The translations under genes were made by a program, and so were the position numbers. Positions 45,359 to 49,120 of a DNA stretch of 49,120 nucleotides are shown here, one piece after another (the first letter of the stretch is position 1; every line of letters begins with the position of its first letter). The stretch spans positions 1 to 49,120 of the forward strand of contig JADHQG010000007.1 of assembly GCA_016778045.1 (NCBI GenBank). Reading direction: 5' to 3'. The notes under the pieces were generated by a model. That model did no database searches. It had not been told where the DNA came from and worked only from the letters and a program-made list of their open reading frames with translations. The DNA comes from Luminiphilus sp. (GTDB lineage Bacteria; Pseudomonadota; Gammaproteobacteria; Pseudomonadales; Halieaceae).

Positions 45359-47043
45359 TACATAGCCTCCGGCGCTGAAACGCCCAGCAGCGCGAGCCCA
45401 TTCGCTATCACTTGTTGTGTGGCGGCTACCAAGGCAAGACGCGCCTTTGCGGTGCCGGGTTCTACTTCAAGCACTTTGTGGGCGTTATAAAAGCTGTGAA
45501 AATCCGCGGCGAGCTCGCGCAGATAATTTGCCAGATCGTGCGGCTCCAGCCGCTCGGCAGCGGTGGCAACCACCTCGGGGAATCGCCCCAAGCTAATGGC
45601 CAATGCCAGCGTCTCGCTCTCACTCAGGCAAGACAAATGGCTCAAGCCTTCCTGAGCGCTGTCCTCTCCTAAGCTTTCGTTGGCCTTGCGCAGCACGCTG
45701 GCGCAGCGGGCGTGGGCGTATTGAATGTAGTAAACGGGATTTTCGTTGCTCTTTGCCAAGGCGAGGTCGACATCGAAAGTCAGCTGCGACGAGGGAGCCC
45801 TCGCGACTAAAAAGTATCTCGTCGCGTCACAACCCACCCAGTCAATGAGGTCGCGCAAGGTGACGTAACTGCCCGCCCGCTTGGACAGTTTTACCTCGGC
45901 GCCATCGCGCATCACGGTGACCATCTGGTGCAATACATACTCCGGCCAGCCTTCCGGAATGCCGACGTCTAGCCCCTGCAACCCTGCCCGCACACGCGTG
46001 ATCGTACTGTGGTGGTCGGCACCCTGCTCGTTGATAACGCGTTCGAATCCCCGCTGCCATTTGTTGTGGTGGTATGCAACGTCGGGCACGAAGTAGGTGT
46101 ATCCACCATCGCTCTTGCGCATGACGCGATCTTTGTCATCGCCAAATTCAGTTGTCCGCAGCCACAATGCGTCTTGATCCTCATAGGTGTGGCCAGCAGC
46201 CTGAAGCGCGGTCACCGTGTCCTTGACGGCGCCATCGTCGTAGAGAGAGGATTCGAGGAAATATTTGTCAAACACCACCTGAAAAGCGCGCAGGTCTTGA
46301 TCTTGCTCGCGTCGCAATGAGGCCACCGCAAAGTCTCGAATAGCCTCGAGGTCAGCCGGATCCCCGGCAGCCGTGATCTCCCGATCGGCAGCTTGCACGG
46401 TCTCAGAGGAGAGGTAAGCCTTGGCGACATCTTCAATGTAGTGTCCCTGATACCCGTCTGCTGGCCAGTCGCTGTGGTCCGGGCCCTTACCCTGAGCGCG
46501 CGCTTGCACCGACAGCGCCAGATTGTTGATCTGCTGCCCTGCGTCGTTGTAGTAGAACTCGCGCTGCACCGACCAGCCGGTGGCTTCTAACAGGCGGCCA
46601 AGGCAGTCGCCAATCGCCGCACCCCGTCCGTGACCGACATGCAGTGGGCCAGTGGGGTTCGCAGAGACAAATTCAACCTGAACGCGTCGACCGCCGCCAG
46701 AGTCGGAGTGTCCAAACAAACGACCCGTCTCAAGAATCGTGCGCACAACTTCCGTGTGGTGGTGTTGCTCGATAAAGAAATTGATAAATCCTGGGCCGGC
46801 AATATCAGACTGGCGGATGACGGTGTTGGTGGGCAGTGCATCGATGACTTGCTGGGCAAGAGCCCGTGGCGCAACGCCCGCGCGTTTTGCCAAAACCATG
46901 GCAATGTTGCAGGAGAGATCGCCGTGGCTGGCCTCTCTTGGCCGATCGATTTGCGGCGGGGTATCCGGCAGTTCTGCCAGAGTGCCTTTTGCAACGAGTT
47001 GTTCCAGCGCCGCATGGATCAGCGCAGCCAGTTCGGATTTCAT
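45358..47043 (-). CDS. argS: Arginyl-tRNA synthetase
   Basis: 561 aa, full length. Class I synthetase with the N-terminal Add1 domain (about 1-90), [18 protein letters not shown] (HIGH motif), the [12 protein letters not shown] loop in the KMSKS position, and the C-terminal anticodon-binding domain ending with [10 protein letters not shown]. Charging needs tRNA-Arg binding first. It lies 86 bases downstream of priA. Confidence 0.97.
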   Translation of the reverse strand: MKSELAALIHAALEQLVAKGTLAELPDTPPQIDRPREASHGDLSCNIAMVLAKRAGVAPRALAQQVIDALPTNTVIRQSDIAGPGFINFFIEQHHHTEVVRTILETGRLFGHSDSGGGRRVQVEFVSANPTGPLHVGHGRGAAIGDCLGRLLEATGWSVQREFYYNDAGQQINNLALSVQARAQGKGPDHSDWPADGYQGHYIEDVAKAYLSSETVQAADREITAAGDPADLEAIRDFAVASLRREQDQDLRAFQVVFDKYFLESSLYDDGAVKDTVTALQAAGHTYEDQDALWLRTTEFGDDKDRVMRKSDGGYTYFVPDVAYHHNKWQRGFERVINEQGADHHSTITRVRAGLQGLDVGIPEGWPEYVLHQMVTVMRDGAEVKLSKRAGSYVTLRDLIDWVGCDATRYFLVARAPSSQLTFDVDLALAKSNENPVYYIQYAHARCASVLRKANESLGEDSAQEGLSHLSCLSESETLALAISLGRFPEVVATAAERLEPHDLANYLRELAADFHSFYNAHKVLEVEPGTAKARLALVAATQQVIANGLALLGVSAPEAM

Positions 47044-47129
47044 GATAGCCCTGTCAGAATCGTGACGCGCTGCGTTTGCGCGCGACGCTTATTATTACTA
47101 AGTGGCGGCGCTGTCTCCAGCGAAGGAAG

Positions 47130-49120
47130 TCACAAGCTTTCATAGGGGTCAATATCCACTGACCAGCTCAGTCGATGAGGTTGGCGAAGCGACTCTGCCA
47201 TCTGCACCAGCGAGGTCATCATCGCTGCCAGTGTGGCGCGATTAACACTTGATACGACCAGCTGCGACCGATAGCGGTTTTTGCGCCGGGCCATGACGGC
47301 AGGGAGCGGTCCAATCAGCTGGCAGCCGCGAATGGCCCCAACGCCGCGGCGCACTTGCTGAAGGAAGTCGAGGCCTTGTTGCCGAGTGGCGCTATCACAG
47401 CGAATCACGCCCAGAGCGCCATGGGGTGGCAAGCCGCCCTGTGCTCGTTGTTTCAGCAGTGTGGGCAGTGCCGAGTGATAGGGGGCGTCCAGATACTGCA
47501 TCAGTGGATGGTCGGGATGCCGCGTTTGGATGACCACCTCTCCGGCGATTTTTTCCCTGCCGGCTCGGCCAGCCACTTGGGTCAGCAGTTGTAGTAGCCG
47601 TTCCTCACCCCGAAAATCCGGGCTGAAGAGCAATGCATCGGCGTCGACAACGGCTACCAAGGTGACGCCCGGAAAGTGATGGCCTTTGCTTAACATTTGG
47701 GTGCCGATCATGATCACCGGGTCGCCAGCGGAGAGTTTTTCGATTAGCGCCGGTACGGCGTCTCGCCCAACCATGGTGTCACTGTCGACGCGAATGACGG
47801 GCGTGGTCTCGAAGTGCTGGGCCAGAAACGATTCGGTTTGTTGTGTTCCGATACCTGTGCCGACCAAACGTTTGCCGCCGCAGTGCGGACATTGTTGTGG
47901 CAAGCGACTGCGACGATCGCAATGGTGGCAGTGCAAACCGGCGGGCGTTTTGTGCAGCGTCATCCGGGCATCGCAGTCCGGGCAGTCGCTGCACCAGCCG
48001 CAGTCGTGACACAGCAAAGCATTGGCAAACCCGCGGCGATTGAGAAACACCAGCACTTGCTGACCTTGCGCGAGGGTTTGCTCTATGCGACCGAGCAGTT
48101 CGACAGATAACCCGGCCGACAGATCAAGACCGCTTACATCGATTAAGTGCTGTCGCGGTAGCGCGCTACCGCCTGCCCGATGCGGCAGTGTATGACGTTG
48201 GTAACGACCCTGATCCGCATTGTGCCAGCTCTCCACGCTGGGGGTGGCGCTGCCCAGCACTACGGGACAGTCTTCCAGCTGGCCACGCTTGATGGCGACG
48301 TCTCTGGCTGAATAGCGAAAGCCGTCCTGTTGCACGTAGGCGGCATCGTGTTCCTCGTCCACGACAATCAAACCGGGCTGTTTGAGGGGTACAAACACCG
48401 CTGATCGCGTACCCAGTATGACGGCAGCCGTTCCCTGACGCGCTGCAGCCCAGGCGCGATCACGCTCCGCATCGCCCATGCCCGAGTGCAACGCGACCAC
48501 GGGTGCGGCAAACCGGGATTCGAAGCGCGCCAGTGTCTGCGGCGTCAGTGCAATCTCGGGCAGCAGCACCAGAGCCTGACGGCCCTGCGCTAGGGAGGCT
48601 GCAATACATTGCATGTAGACCTCGGTTTTGCCGCTACCGGTCACGCCGTAAAGTAAGTGCACGCCGAACTGACCGATCTGTGACACTACCGCATCGATAG
48701 CGGCTCGCTGCTCGGCATTGGCGGTGAGGGGCCTGTCGTGGGTTTGCCAGCTCGCGGGCTCGCTCAGCTCGCAGGGTTCAGCGAGTTGGTTGTCGAGCAG
48801 CGCTTTGATGACTGGTTTGCTGAAGCCGCTTTCCGCCAATGCGGCGAGGGGTTGTGGCCCGGCGCGCAGGGCAGAGATTAATGCTGCCTGTTTCGGCGCG
48901 CGATGTGGCGCGCCCTCAGGTAAGCCCCGGGCTCTGGCCGTGAGTGCCATGGCCGCTTCACCGACGCGACGCGGGTCTTTGCCTCGACGTTCTCCTGGTG
49001 ACAAACCCAAGGGCAGCACCTCGCCGATGGGATGGTGGTAGTAATCTGCCGCCCATGTCAGCAGTGCGAGCAGTTTTCTTGTAAATAGAGGCTGTTCATC
49101 CAATGCTGCTGTGACGGCTT
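47130..49120 (-). CDS. priA: Primosomal helicase PriA, N-terminus cut by the window end
   Basis: About 662 residues are present and the frame stays open to the end of the window; roughly the first 70 residues of a normal PriA are missing. Visible are LLTWAADYYHHPIGEVLPLGL of the DNA-binding domain, Walker A GVTGSGKTEVY, the DEEH box, and the zinc-binding cysteines (CHDCGWCSDCPDCD, CHHCDRR, CPHCGG). The helicase motif QVAGRAGR also appears. It restarts stalled replication forks. An apparent start at 49103 is internal and is not the gene start. Confidence 0.96.
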   Translation of the reverse strand, partial: AVTAALDEQPLFTRKLLALLTWAADYYHHPIGEVLPLGLSPGERRGKDPRRVGEAAMALTARARGLPEGAPHRAPKQAALISALRAGPQPLAALAESGFSKPVIKALLDNQLAEPCELSEPASWQTHDRPLTANAEQRAAIDAVVSQIGQFGVHLLYGVTGSGKTEVYMQCIAASLAQGRQALVLLPEIALTPQTLARFESRFAAPVVALHSGMGDAERDRAWAAARQGTAAVILGTRSAVFVPLKQPGLIVVDEEHDAAYVQQDGFRYSARDVAIKRGQLEDCPVVLGSATPSVESWHNADQGRYQRHTLPHRAGGSALPRQHLIDVSGLDLSAGLSVELLGRIEQTLAQGQQVLVFLNRRGFANALLCHDCGWCSDCPDCDARMTLHKTPAGLHCHHCDRRSRLPQQCPHCGGKRLVGTGIGTQQTESFLAQHFETTPVIRVDSDTMVGRDAVPALIEKLSAGDPVIMIGTQMLSKGHHFPGVTLVAVVDADALLFSPDFRGEERLLQLLTQVAGRAGREKIAGEVVIQTRHPDHPLMQYLDAPYHSALPTLLKQRAQGGLPPHGALGVIRCDSATRQQGLDFLQQVRRGVGAIRGCQLIGPLPAVMARRKNRYRSQLVVSSVNRATLAAMMTSLVQMAESLRQPHRLSWSVDIDPYESL

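Noticed and set aside
46041-46050. GTTCGAATCC, resembling a tRNA T-loop
   Set aside because: It is inside argS coding sequence, and no cloverleaf can be built around it.
47130-49103. priA read as complete from a TTG at 49103
   Set aside because: The frame continues without a stop to the window edge, and about 70 N-terminal PriA residues are missing, so the gene is cut by the window.
1-49120. CRISPR arrays, insertion sequences, prophage genes, rRNA or tRNA genes
   Set aside because: I looked for direct-repeat arrays, transposase motifs, terminal inverted repeats, phage structural genes and RNA signatures, and saw none.

Overview
The window is a dense stretch of bacterial chromosome, GC-rich by eye, with about 47 protein genes and no sign of plasmid, phage, insertion sequence, CRISPR array, rRNA or tRNA. 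The content points to an aerobic gammaproteobacterium: PriA, EF-P/EpmA, SecB, Grx3, UbiE-UbiJ-UbiB, TatABC, adenylylatable GSI with NtrB/NtrC, ParC and split PntAA/AB/B. As I recall it, gene order resembles the Pseudomonas region hisBHAF / ctpA-envC-gpmI / rhodanese-grx-secB / ntrCB-glnA-typA. The added RpoE-ChrR singlet-oxygen module and the GSII gene suggest a marine lineage such as the NOR5/OM60 (Halieaceae) group. That placement is an inference.

Layout. 1-2226: end of hisB, then hisH-hisA-hisF. 2332-6483 (minus): gpmI-envC-ctpA. 6671-9166 (plus): fieF, then rhodanese-grxC-secB. 9214-12296 (minus): DUF4124 gene-ntrB-ntrC. 12420-13826 (minus): glnA (GSI). 14242-15252 (plus): glnII (GSII). 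15533-17347: typA. 17370-17840 (minus): elaA-like acetyltransferase. 17970-20222: parC. 20227-21501 (minus): AhpA/YtjB-type membrane protein. 21598-24181 (plus): serB, efp, epmA. 24206-29426 (minus): FAD oxidoreductase-DUF1365-cfa-nhaC-thioesterase. 29626-31014 (plus): rpoE, a 35-codon ORF, chrR. 31148-33937: pntAA-pntAB-pntB. 33991-35802 (minus): ABC exporter. 36002-37288: OprP-like porin. 37329-44284 (minus): ubiE-ubiJ-ubiB-hisI-hisE-tatA-tatB-tatC-mscS. 44391-49120 (minus): priA (cut by the window end)-argS-SPOR protein-DUF971 gene.

Two regulatory circuits can be read from the DNA. In the nitrogen block, two sigma-54 promoters (13892-13907 minus, 14112-14126 plus) face away from each other. 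They flank a single tandem pair of NtrC-type boxes 31 bp apart, so one enhancer could serve both glutamine synthetases. A third NtrC box lies just upstream of the DUF4124-ntrB-ntrC operon and could give autoregulation. In the singlet-oxygen block, the ECF sigma/ChrR pair is divergent from a lipid-modification operon that carries a TGATCC-N16-CGTAAC promoter. That operon appears to continue into a Na+/H+ antiporter and a hotdog thioesterase. A short ORF with a strong ribosome binding site fills the gap between sigma factor and anti-sigma. The rest is mostly housekeeping gene content in conserved operons.
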